From NCBI RefSeq assembly GCF_001262015.1, contig NZ_CP012075.1, positions 682,001-746,000 of the forward strand: 64,000 bases of DNA. Reading direction: 5' to 3'. Numbering within the stretch: the stretch's first letter is position 1; each line of letters opens with the position of its first letter. Positions 1 to 7,635 of the stretch are shown piece by piece. A program made the translations under genes and the position numbers. The notes under the pieces were generated by a model that ran no database searches, was not told the DNA's origin, and worked only from the letters and a program-made list of their open reading frames with translations. Source of the DNA: Prevotella fusca JCM 17724. Its GTDB lineage: Bacteria; Bacteroidota; Bacteroidia; Bacteroidales; Bacteroidaceae.

Positions 1-19
1 AGTCTAAAAGAGATTCAAC

Positions 20-814
20 ATGGCAATTAAAGCTGCATTCTTCGATATAGACGGTACGCTGGTATCATTCCAGACTCATCAGATTCCAGCATCTACAATA
101 AAGACGATAGAACAGGTTAAGGAACAAGGGATGAGGATTTTCATTTCTACAGGACGCCCTGTAGCCATCATCAACAATATTGATGTCATCCGTCACCTTG
201 TTGATGGATATATAACCTTTAATGGTGCACGGACATTCATCGGCGCTGAGGATATTACCTTGATGCCTATTCCTGAAGAAGAAGTGCGAGCCATGATAGA
301 GGATGCCAGCCGTCGAAATTATGCTGTTGTAGTGTGTGGTAGGGATGATATTGGCATCCACAATCATACAAGCATCTTTGACGACATCTTTGTACGTGGC
401 TTGGGAGTTGATAATATTGACATCCATCAGCCTATAGACCCTTTACTTCAGCGCCCTGTCTTGCAACTTACTCCTTTCTTCAGTGAGGAAGATGAGAAAG
501 AGATACTTCCTTCAATGCCGCATTGCATATCGGCACGTTGGCATCCAAGTTTTACGGATATAACTGTACATGGTGCTGACAAAGGCAATGGGTTACTGCA
601 GATGGCGGAACATATTGGTATCAGTCCTGAGGAGTGTATTGCCTTCGGTGATGGTGGAAACGACATAAGTATTCTCCGCTCTGCAGGTATCGGGGTGGCA
701 ATGGGAAATGCCGATGAGGATGTACAGGCTGTTGCTGATTATGTTACAACAAGCGTAGATGAGGATGGAATACGCAATGCGTTCATACACTTCGGGATAA
801 TCAATAAATCATAA
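20..814 (+). CDS. Cof-type HAD-superfamily hydrolase
   Basis: Predicted cytosolic phosphatase of the HAD superfamily, Cof (IIB cap) subfamily; such enzymes hydrolyse small phosphorylated metabolites, often sugar or nucleotide phosphates. The 264-residue length is normal. The nucleophile motif FFDIDGTLV (Asp9 and Asp11) opens the protein, the threonine motif lies in FISTGRP near residue 45, and the Mg-binding motif GDGGNDISIL lies near residues 211-220, followed by GIGVAMGNADEDV. The ATG at 20 follows a purine-rich stretch (aaaagaga). The start of the window cuts off the upstream region, so operon status on the left is unknown. The exact substrate cannot be deduced. Confidence 0.9.
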   Translation: MAIKAAFFDIDGTLVSFQTHQIPASTIKTIEQVKEQGMRIFISTGRPVAIINNIDVIRHLVDGYITFNGARTFIGAEDITLMPIPEEEVRAMIEDASRRNYAVVVCGRDDIGIHNHTSIFDDIFVRGLGVDNIDIHQPIDPLLQRPVLQLTPFFSEEDEKEILPSMPHCISARWHPSFTDITVHGADKGNGLLQMAEHIGISPEECIAFGDGGNDISILRSAGIGVAMGNADEDVQAVADYVTTSVDEDGIRNAFIHFGIINKS

Positions 815-892
815 CTCGGAAATCAAAATAATAAATCCAATTTTTCTTGTATTAGTTATATTCTCATAATATACACGGTAATCATAATTTTG

Positions 893-926
893 AATTATGA
901 ACTTTGAACTATGAATTATGAATTAA
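893..926. repeat. short degenerate repeat before the CDF gene
   Basis: Near-tandem copies of gaattatgaa / gaactatgaa repeat every 10 to 13 bases just upstream of the start codon at 936. It resembles the low-complexity spacer filler seen near 45700 (aatcataactttgagcaatgaattataac). No function is evident. Confidence 0.4.
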
Positions 927-935
927 AAGAGAGCA

Positions 936-1568
936 ATGTCAAGTAAAATAGAACGTTATTCACAGGAAAAGCGCACAGCTTTTGTGGTGGTCTTTGCATT
1001 CTGTGTGATGCTTGCTGAAATCATCGTAGGACTTTTCTCCCATTCAATGGCACTCTTTGCAGATGGTGTCCACATGGGATCGCATGTGCTGGTTATTGGA
1101 CTTAACTGGGCTGCCTATGTCCTGGTACGTCGATTGGAAAGCAAGGGAACAACACGCTATGATACGGAGAAGATATTGAATCTGTCAGCCTTTACAAGTG
1201 GTATTCTGCTGATTCTTACAGCTATATTCATCATCGTTGAGGCTGTGGAACGTCTTACGACACATGGAGAAATCCTTAATTATGAGCTTGCCCTCATCAC
1301 GGCAGGTATCGGACTGATAGCTAATACCATCAGTGCGTCAGTACTTCATGGACATCATGGTACTACGGATTACAACAGCCATGCCGCTTATCTCCATGTT
1401 CTTTCCGATGCACTGACAGAGATTGGAGCTATCATCGGGCTGTTCTGTGCCATGCTTTGGGACATCACTTGGATTGATTCTGCTGTTGCTGTAGTCAGTG
1501 CTTTGGTTGTTCTCCGCTGGGCAAAACGACTACTTTGGGACACAGGCAGGTCGTTGACAAAATTATGA
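936..1568 (+). CDS. short cation diffusion facilitator (DmeF-like), without C-terminal cytoplasmic domain
   Basis: Predicted inner-membrane divalent metal/proton antiporter of the CDF family, probably exporting Co, Ni or Zn. About six membrane segments are visible. The TM2 region reads ALFADGVHMGSHV and the TM5 region LHVLSDALTEIG, giving the HxxxD pair expected of CDF metal sites; the His-rich loop LHGHHG between them and the D-G-x-H-M pattern resemble DmeF-type exporters. Full-length CDF proteins are about 300 residues; this one stops at 210, directly after TM6, so the usual cytoplasmic dimerisation/metal-sensing domain is missing. The following 370 bp contain no readable remainder. It may be a genuine short form or a truncated gene. 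The ATG at 936 follows an aaaagagag ribosome-binding stretch. Confidence 0.8.
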   Translation: MSSKIERYSQEKRTAFVVVFAFCVMLAEIIVGLFSHSMALFADGVHMGSHVLVIGLNWAAYVLVRRLESKGTTRYDTEKILNLSAFTSGILLILTAIFIIVEAVERLTTHGEILNYELALITAGIGLIANTISASVLHGHHGTTDYNSHAAYLHVLSDALTEIGAIIGLFCAMLWDITWIDSAVAVVSALVVLRWAKRLLWDTGRSLTKL

Positions 1569-1940
1569 ACTATATGAGTTTCATGGAATCAAGGCTGAAA
1601 CTGTTTATTCCCACTCTTGGGTTGTTTTAACCCAAATCATTTGATAGTACAGAGAACTGTTTACAATTTTTCTGTGTGGAGGTAACTATTCAGCGATAAC
1701 AGATATATACAGGGCATATCAATTTATCAAACCTTAAATAAGGCTTGAATAGCATTATATGGCCTTTTGTCGTGCTTCCTAGCAGTTTTGTAAGCATCTC
1801 GTGTATTTAGATAATAGCAGAAACTTTTGATATTTTGCTTCCAAAAATAACAATGAACAAACTTGGGCTAAAGTATAAAGACCCAGAACAATTTACGAGA
1901 CTAACCATGATGTGGAACCTACAGAACGAGCGTTTACCTT
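1569..1940. other. intergenic gap with a small hairpin
   Basis: About 370 bases between the CDF gene and the end of the DPP III gene, which is on the opposite strand. A perfect 7-bp stem, TTGGGTT at 1617-1623 and AACCCAA at 1629-1635, could act as a weak terminator for the CDF gene, although no strong T-run follows. The rest is AT-rich and holds no convincing gene. Confidence 0.4.
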
Positions 1941-3950
1941 TTAAAGAGTTTGATATTCATTGGAATAACGAAGCATCTGATCTGTGTACGATTCTGAATA
2001 ATCAACCGTAACATCAATGACCTCACCCGACTCGTTATATACGGGAGTGAGAACAGGATTTATAAAGCCTTTATAAGGTGCAATATTCAGGTGTTCATAC
2101 CGTCTAAGAACTTCTGCATGGAGATTTGTATCAAGATTGATGGCGTATGTTTCAACCAATTGTCGTGCAGCTTCAAAGTCACCTTCGCTTTTGATACGCT
2201 GTATTTCAGCCAACTCATATGCAAATATATGGCGCAATGCTTCATAATCATTGATGCGGACATAAGTCTTCCGTTCGCCAGTTTCTTCAAATTTCCGGTT
2301 GATAAACTCGACGACATTTGTTTCTTTTCCTAATTCCATAGCCCATTGCGCAATTAGAGCACGATTCTGCATGTGTGCTTCTTCTATCTGCTTGCCTGGT
2401 TTTATCCGTACTTGTTGTGTAAGTAGTCCGTTCATCATGTAGCTATAATACTGTGCCTTATATGCCTCAGAACTATCGAGCAAACCGAGTTCCAACAGCT
2501 TCCTGTCAGCAATATAATACAGTCCGAAAAGATCGGCACGGGCTTCTTCAATAGTATTGCCGTAGCTCTTCAATGCATCAGGATCAGTTCCTGGCGACAG
2601 CCGCCCACTGCCATGCCCTAAACACTCATGAAGGTCAGTGTGCAGGTTATCCGTTTTGTCAGCATACAGTTCCATTAGCTTACATGTATCAGCATCTACA
2701 ACGAATTCCTCACGGAACCCATTACCTTTTGCAGCCATGTTGTAAGCATGTGTAAGATTAGAAATTGTAACACTCTTTGATCCATGTTCTGCACGAATCC
2801 AGTCAGCATTTGGTAGATTGATGCCAATAGCAGAAGCTGGGTAGTTGTCTCCTCCCAGCATAGCAGCGCAAACGACATTGGCGATGATGCCTTTTACCTT
2901 TGGCTTACGGAAAAGCGGATTGATGGGAGAATGATCCTCAAACCATTGTGCATTAGTCGATATAGTCAGTGTGCGGTGTGTTGCTTCAAGATCTTTATAT
3001 TCAACAATACCCTCCCACGAACCTTTCAATCCCATAGGATCACCATAAACTTCAATGAAACCATTGATAAAGTCTATGCGACCTTCTTGTTCATGTAGCC
3101 ACTCTATGGAATAAGTATCAAAATCATGGAGATCACCAGTTTCATAATAGCGTACCAGCAGGTTTATCACATGTCTTTGCTGATCGTTTTCTGCAAAATC
3201 TTTTGCACGATTCAGCCAATACACAATTTTCTGGATGGCCGCACCGTATTTCCCGTCAACTTTCCAAACATCTTCACAGATTAAGTCACCTTTCTTAATG
3301 AGTGTGGAATTCAACCCGTAAGATGGAGTTGCTGTAGTCGGACCATCCTGCTTCAATTTCGTATAAAAGTCTTCAACCTCTTTCTGACACACCCCTTCAT
3401 AATAATTACATGCAGAAGAGCTTACTATATCTTTGCCATTACCTTTTTCGACTCTTTTGGGGAGGACAGTAGGATTGAAGATAACAGGACAGAGTTCTTC
3501 AAGCAGCATGTTAACAGTTTCTCCTTCTTTGAGGGGGAGCAACTTAGAGTTAATATCCATTACGATATTACGGAAAAAGGCTTCAGAGAACAGGGGAACA
3601 AACTTATCACATCCATAATGATGGTAAATACCACTGGCAAACCAAATCTGCTTTAAATAATGTTCTAAAGCAAGGAAATCATCCTCTAACCGATTACCTT
3701 GATAGTTTATGAAAACAGCCTCCAGCGTCTTTCGGATGCGGAGGTTGTATTTACCAAACTGATCAAATGTAATATCACGTCCAAACAAGGTTGCCTTTGA
3801 AAGGCAGTAGATTAGTTGTTTCTGCCGGATAGTCAGTGCGTTGAAACCCGGAAGCCGATAACGAAGCATTTGTATATCGGCAAATCTCTCATCCTGAAAA
3901 TTGAAAGTTACCTCTTCTGCAGATTCTATCATCTTTATATTATAACTCAC
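1941..3950 (-). CDS. dipeptidyl peptidase III (M49 zinc metallopeptidase)
   Basis: Zinc exopeptidase that releases dipeptides from peptide N-termini. The M49 zinc motif is HECLGHGSGRL at residues 441-451, with Cys inside the motif as in the characterised Bacteroides thetaiotaomicron enzyme (family knowledge). The second zinc motif EEARADLFGLYY is at 468-479 and supplies the third ligand (family pattern EECRAE). The 669-residue length matches bacterial DPP III; such proteins are sometimes mislabelled dihydrofolate reductase. No signal peptide is seen, so it is probably cytosolic. The longest frame begins with GTG at 3950, one base after the TGA of the AraC-type gene; an ATG at 3932 preceded by ataaag is an alternative start. 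Either way the two genes are co-transcribed. Confidence 0.92.
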   Translation of the reverse strand: MSYNIKMIESAEEVTFNFQDERFADIQMLRYRLPGFNALTIRQKQLIYCLSKATLFGRDITFDQFGKYNLRIRKTLEAVFINYQGNRLEDDFLALEHYLKQIWFASGIYHHYGCDKFVPLFSEAFFRNIVMDINSKLLPLKEGETVNMLLEELCPVIFNPTVLPKRVEKGNGKDIVSSSACNYYEGVCQKEVEDFYTKLKQDGPTTATPSYGLNSTLIKKGDLICEDVWKVDGKYGAAIQKIVYWLNRAKDFAENDQQRHVINLLVRYYETGDLHDFDTYSIEWLHEQEGRIDFINGFIEVYGDPMGLKGSWEGIVEYKDLEATHRTLTISTNAQWFEDHSPINPLFRKPKVKGIIANVVCAAMLGGDNYPASAIGINLPNADWIRAEHGSKSVTISNLTHAYNMAAKGNGFREEFVVDADTCKLMELYADKTDNLHTDLHECLGHGSGRLSPGTDPDALKSYGNTIEEARADLFGLYYIADRKLLELGLLDSSEAYKAQYYSYMMNGLLTQQVRIKPGKQIEEAHMQNRALIAQWAMELGKETNVVEFINRKFEETGERKTYVRINDYEALRHIFAYELAEIQRIKSEGDFEAARQLVETYAINLDTNLHAEVLRRYEHLNIAPYKGFINPVLTPVYNESGEVIDVTVDYSESYTDQMLRYSNEYQTL

Positions 3951-3951
3951 T

Positions 3952-4410
3952 TCATTTCTTGAGTGGTTTCTTCAAACGCACTTCTTCTGAAGGATGTTGC
4001 GTCATATGATTCATTCTGTAGTCACGTGGTGTGACTCCAGTTATCCGGTAGAAAGAAGCATAGAAAGACTGTCTGTTGGAGAAACCGACCATATCACTGA
4101 TGTCTTCCATGTTCAAGTCTTGATACCGCTTGTCTACCAGAAGAGCCATCGCCTCCTCTATACGGAATTTGTTTACAAACGAGGTGTAGTTCATGTGGAA
4201 TCGAACATTAACTACTGCCGAAATGTAGCGCGTATTAGTCCCCAAGTCCTCGGCAAGCTGTTTGGCAGAATAATTCTTGTCTTTGTAGCGTTGCTGAATA
4301 AGGATGATGTTGAGAATTTTCTCCTTCAATTCATCCATTAATTGCGGACTGACCAAACTACGGTAGGCGGCTACCTTTTCCCTTTTTTCTGTTAAATTGT
4401 ACTTAGCCAT
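3952..4410 (-). CDS. AraC-family helix-turn-helix regulator, DNA-binding domain only
   Basis: Predicted transcription regulator of 152 residues. It consists almost only of the AraC/XylS double HTH: KQLAEDLGTNTRYISAVVN is the first helix-turn-helix and ISDMVGFSNRQSFYASFYR followed by GVTPRDYR is the second, which carries the family signature. There is no recognisable effector or sensor domain, so any signal must come from a partner or from protein level. It is the first gene of a two-gene unit with DPP III, whose start touches its stop codon. A promoter-like pair lies at 4451-4482. Target genes are unknown. Confidence 0.87.
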   Translation of the reverse strand: MAKYNLTEKREKVAAYRSLVSPQLMDELKEKILNIILIQQRYKDKNYSAKQLAEDLGTNTRYISAVVNVRFHMNYTSFVNKFRIEEAMALLVDKRYQDLNMEDISDMVGFSNRQSFYASFYRITGVTPRDYRMNHMTQHPSEEVRLKKPLKK

Positions 4411-4450
4411 AATCCGTGAATTTTTAGTTACCAGTTCTGTTATTACACTG

Positions 4451-4482
4451 CAAATATAGCATAATTAATTGATACTGTCAAG
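4451..4482 (-). promoter_or_regulatory. candidate promoter of the AraC-DPP III unit
   Basis: On the minus strand a TATATTTG box (4451-4458) fits the Bacteroidetes -7 consensus TAnnTTTG. A CTTG lies 20 bases upstream, within TTGACA at 4476-4481. Read as sigma70-like elements this is TTGACA-17-TATATT. It lies about 40 bases before the ATG at 4410. Confidence 0.5.
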
Positions 4483-4623
4483 TTTATAGCATTTTTTTAA
4501 TATCTATTAGTTATTAATTTTCGGCAATATTTTTTCTGTGTGGTGATGTTAGGACTAAAGAATGTTAATTTAGACAGTCTTCCTTTATAAACATCTGTAA
4601 TTCAATTTCTTTTGCAAGAAACG

Positions 4624-5474
4624 ATGAACTTAATGTTGCTTAAAGATTTCTTTCAAATATTTCCTGACGAAGGAAGCTGTATAGACTATTTTCGTCAGAT
4701 TCGAGAAGATGTAGGAATTACCTGTCCTAAATGTGGCTATACTGACCATAAATGGTCAGATGGTAGAAAAGCATTTCAATGTAAGACTTGTGGTTATCGT
4801 ACTCCCCTAACAAAGGGTACTGTAATGGAAAGAAGTCACATACCCTTATATGATTGGTTCTTTACAGCTCACATGATGTCTTCATTCAAGCAGGTCCTCT
4901 CTGCAAAAGATATTCAATATCAATTAGAACGAAAAGATTACCCTGCAGTATGCTGCTGATGATGAAGTACCGTGATATCATGGATAAAAGAGAATCGCAA
5001 TATACCTTATCGGCACAGGTAGAACTGGATGTATCTTACTTTCAAACCTCTGTTATAACAGATCCTGAATCCGAAGATATTGAGAAAGAAACCAAAATGG
5101 TACAAACGCCTGTATTGGTAATCGCAGAAAGTAAGCCTGTTGATGAAATGTTGAGCGAGTATCTTACAAATATAACTGAAAACAAGTACGTTAACAAGGC
5201 GTCAAAACTTCTCAGGAGGTCTTCTACACAGAAAGTCAAGAAGGTTGTACGTTATGTCAAGATGTTCGCTATGCCCGATAGTAAATATGTCTCCATAAAA
5301 CCATATGCAGAAAAGGCTGTGAGTCCCACTGCTAAAGTTGTGACTGACGGAGGAACAAATCTTATCAGCTTGAGAGAGCTGTTCTGTCATGAATCCTACA
5401 GGGAAACGGAAGGGGAGGTGCATGAGGTGGTGACTAAGGTTTTGCCGTGGGTACATATAGTAACAGGAGAATGT
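4624..5474 (+). pseudogene. IS1595-family transposase, frameshifted and 3'-truncated
   Basis: The N-terminal part (ATG at 4624) is a zinc-ribbon typical of ISXO2/IS1595 transposases: CPKCG and CKTCGYRTPLTKGT. It runs to 4959 and stops after KDYPAVCC. The expected continuation, LMMMKYRDIMDKRESQYTLS and then a DDE-like core with VELDVSYFQT and VVTDGGTN, is in another frame from about 4950. Removing two bases (ct) near 4951 would join them as PAVWLMMMK. The second frame ends after LPWVHIVTGECR, where the family normally continues with the HINRVE-like or C-terminal stretch; the sequence there becomes the left end of an IS4-family element. The copy is therefore dead: one frameshift and a lost C-terminus. 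Confidence 0.82.
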
Positions 5475-5606
5475 CGTACAATAGTCCGTTAAATTTTCGC
5501 AGTTTATGAAGTTTTCACCCAAAAGCCAACATAAATTGTGGCAGAAAACAAATATGATAAGTATCTGAAAAAGAGTAGATTAAACAACAATATATAACAT
5601 AATAAA

Positions 5607-5692
5607 ATCGGCTATCTCATTGAATTTCAGCAACTTTATAGATGTAAAAAAAACAATAAAGTTTATGCTGACAACCAACTTGATTAGCCGAT
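5607..5692 (+). promoter_or_regulatory. long hairpin over the start region of the IS4 transposase gene
   Basis: The outer arms ATCGGCTA (5607-5614) and TAGCCGAT (5685-5692) and the inner arms CAGCAACTTTAT (5628-5639) and ATAAAGT plus TGCTG (5656-5662, 5666-5670, with a 3-base bulge) can pair over 20 bp. The ATG at 5665 and the alternative TTG at 5620 both fall inside. Start-site hairpins that block translation of read-through mRNA are known for IS10 and IS50; the same role is inferred here. Confidence 0.5.
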
Positions 5693-6888
5693 ATATGAAG
5701 CTCTGCAAAGCAGCATTTAGTGCCGAAGATGGAGCAAAGTTAAGCAAAAGTATCCAGACAAACGTCATGGAAATGCTTTTTCTTTTGATGGTCATCCCAA
5801 GGAGATGCAATTTCACGCAGATGGGACGCTATGGCAATCGTGGCGAGCAATGCTATCGGCAGACGGCAGAGCGTAGCGTGAACTGGCTCGAGATGAATAT
5901 GTGGCTGAGTGCTTTCGCCTTCAAGGAGGGTAAGGGTCGCAATGCCATCGTCATCGATCCAAGTTTCATAAAGAAGTCCGGGAAGCAGACCCCATACGTG
6001 GGTACGTTTTGGTCCGGCTGTGCAGGTACTGTAAAGCATGGACTTGAGATACTCGGTATCGGGGTGATAGATGTAGACCTACATGAGTGTATGATGCTCA
6101 AGGCGATGCAGACCACATTGGAAAAAGGCGAGGAGAAAAAAGAGATGAGCCTGTACGACTGGTATGCCAAGGCATTGGAGGACGACAAGGTAAGGCTGCA
6201 GCGTATCTGCAAGGTGCTTGTCGCCGACTCAGCCTTCTCCAAAAGACCTTTCATCGACAAGGTAATGAAGACGGGATTCCATGTTGTGAGCCGCCTGCGT
6301 CATGACGCAGCCTTGTTCTACACATGGGGCGGGGAACCCACGGGAAAGTCCGGCCGTCTCCGTGTCAAAGGTGACAAGATTGACGTGAGGAACATCGACA
6401 TGTCTAAAGTCGAAATGCTTGGGCTGGAGGAGACCTCCGGCAAGGTCTATGCGCTCAAGGCATGGTGCAAGTCCTTGCGCAGGGTCGTTTCGCTTGTCAT
6501 CCACGAGTTGCCCAACGGTGTCCGCCGTCTGTACTTCGCTACGGATGAGAACATGAGTGGACGCGATGTGGTGGAATATTACACCACACGTTTCCAGGAG
6601 GAGTTCTGCTTTCGCAACGCAAGGCAGTTCCTCGGCCTTACAGATTGTCAGGCACGCGACAAGAGAAAACTTGACTCTGCCTTCAACTCTTCATTCACGG
6701 CACTCAATGTGACCAAAATCATTTGCAAGGAACCTGGCACGTCCATCGGTCGACTTAAAGCGCAGATGGTCAATGCCTACTATGCGCAACGAATTATTGA
6801 CGTGTTCGAGAAAAACCCGAACACGACATTAAAAAAGAAAGTATTAATGAGATATTTAGTTTCGATGCTGAAGCAGCATAAAAATTAA
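5665..6888 (+). CDS. IS4-family DDE transposase
   Basis: Transposase of the element at 5475-6900. The DDE catalytic pattern is visible as IDPSFI (first Asp), VLVADSAF (second Asp), and the IS4 Y(2)R(3)E(6)K/R signature in YYTTRFQEEFCFRNARQF, which supplies the Glu. The motif CQARDKRKLDSAFN downstream of it is usual in Bacteroidetes copies. The reading frame is open from 5620 (TTG) through 6888 (422 residues); the first ATG, at 5665, gives 407 residues and is preferred, but the start is unsure because it lies in a hairpin. GC content rises strongly within the gene compared with its AT-rich flanks, which suggests acquisition. The gene looks intact and possibly functional. Confidence 0.88.
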   Translation: MLTTNLISRYMKLCKAAFSAEDGAKLSKSIQTNVMEMLFLLMVIPRRCNFTQMGRYGNRGEQCYRQTAERSVNWLEMNMWLSAFAFKEGKGRNAIVIDPSFIKKSGKQTPYVGTFWSGCAGTVKHGLEILGIGVIDVDLHECMMLKAMQTTLEKGEEKKEMSLYDWYAKALEDDKVRLQRICKVLVADSAFSKRPFIDKVMKTGFHVVSRLRHDAALFYTWGGEPTGKSGRLRVKGDKIDVRNIDMSKVEMLGLEETSGKVYALKAWCKSLRRVVSLVIHELPNGVRRLYFATDENMSGRDVVEYYTTRFQEEFCFRNARQFLGLTDCQARDKRKLDSAFNSSFTALNVTKIICKEPGTSIGRLKAQMVNAYYAQRIIDVFEKNPNTTLKKKVLMRYLVSMLKQHKN

Positions 6889-7088
6889 CGGAGTATTGTA
6901 GAAAGACCAAAGGAGTTATATCGAGTCAAGACAAGACAACAGCTTGTTGGGAGTTAGAGGAGTCAAAGGGAATTAAAAGACTTTAGTCGTTACCATCTAC
7001 TTATGAAAAAGACTCAGAAACAAAGTATTGCCCCAACTTCTTTAACTCCTTTACTCCATCAACTTCTCTCACTCACAGTTACACTCCT

Positions 7089-7479
7089 TTAATAATTCTT
7101 CTCAGTGTAAGTTTCATCCAGCAACACCTTCGACGGAGCTTTGCCAGAATGATAAGTATATCTGAAATTGAAGCCGGCATCCTTGTAAGCCTTTGTACCA
7201 GGGTCAGCCTTCAAAGCATCGCCTAAGGCTTTCCTTAACTCTGACCTTTTCGCAACAATGACCTGTTCATTGTCAGCCTTGTCCAAAAGTGTATGATAGT
7301 AATGAATCGTACGGGAAGAGGCTTCAAACACCATACTGTCCATTCGGGTATCATTAACCACTGGTGTTGGGCATTTCTTCTCCGTGTATTCCTTACATTC
7401 CTGTGCCGCCCTTTCCTCCAAGCTACCATGACAGGCAGTGAGAGAGCAGCAGTGCACCTGCATAAAATAACTGTTTCAT
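7089..7479 (-). pseudogene. lipoprotein gene interrupted by a CT-dinucleotide frameshift in the signal peptide
   Basis: The ATG at 7479 (minus strand) starts MKQLFYAGALLLS and then runs out of frame; the body of the protein continues in another frame as SLTACHGSLEERAAQE and ends at 7089. The junction is a CTCTCTC tract (7440-7446 on the plus strand GAGAGAG). Adding one CT unit restores MKQLFYAGALLLSLTACHG, a textbook lipoprotein signal with lipobox LTAC. The mature part (about 110 residues) is charged, with two further Cys, and has no recognised domain. A -7 box is at 7564-7571. It may be a dead gene, a sequencing error, or a slippage-controlled (phase-variable) lipoprotein. Confidence 0.7.
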
Positions 7480-7563
7480 TCTCATTCAACTAATATTAAA
7501 AGTGGTTCAGAATACTCATACAAAGAAAACACTCTTTATATATCCCTCACCGAATATCTGTTG

Positions 7564-7571
7564 CAAAGATA
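7564..7571 (-). promoter_or_regulatory. -7 box for the frameshifted lipoprotein
   Basis: TATCTTTG on the minus strand matches TAnnTTTG and lies 85 bases before the ATG at 7479. No -33 TTTG is seen at a suitable distance. Confidence 0.4.
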
Positions 7572-7581
7572 AGAAAATAGA

Positions 7582-7621
7582 TTCTTCCGTTAAATGCGTA
7601 GACACTTTTCGTATAGCTTTA
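7582..7621. repeat. dispersed repeat, copy 1 (TTCCGTTAAATGCGT type)
   Basis: The stretch starting ttcttccgttaaatgcgtag and ending tcgtatagcttta recurs at 15809-15844 (36 bases, one mismatch) and in part at 48558-48577 (about 20 identical bases). It lies directly beside the left end of the IS1380 element. It may be the end of a lost mobile element. Confidence 0.7.
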
Positions 7622-7635
7622 ATAAAAGACCTCAT

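Larger units (their letters stand above)
5475..6900 (+). mobile_element. IS4-family insertion sequence with ~16-bp terminal inverted repeats
   Basis: The left end TACAATAGTCCGTTAA (5476-5491) and the right end TTAACGGAGTATTGTA (6884-6899) are inverted copies that match at 15 of 16 positions. They enclose a single transposase gene, for a length of about 1.43 kb, which is normal for IS4. The left end abuts the IS1595 transposase remnant, so this element is either nested in it or marks a deletion junction. No clear target-site duplication is visible next to the ends. Confidence 0.75.

Noticed and set aside
1853..2011. 52-residue plus-strand frame (MNKLGLKYKDPEQF...)
   Set aside because: It overlaps the C-terminus of DPP III antisense and shows no homology I recognise. 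Perhaps a remnant, but not supportable.
4854..5492. Independent 212-residue gene
   Set aside because: It is the second half of the frameshifted IS1595 transposase; its first residues are an out-of-frame read of the first half.
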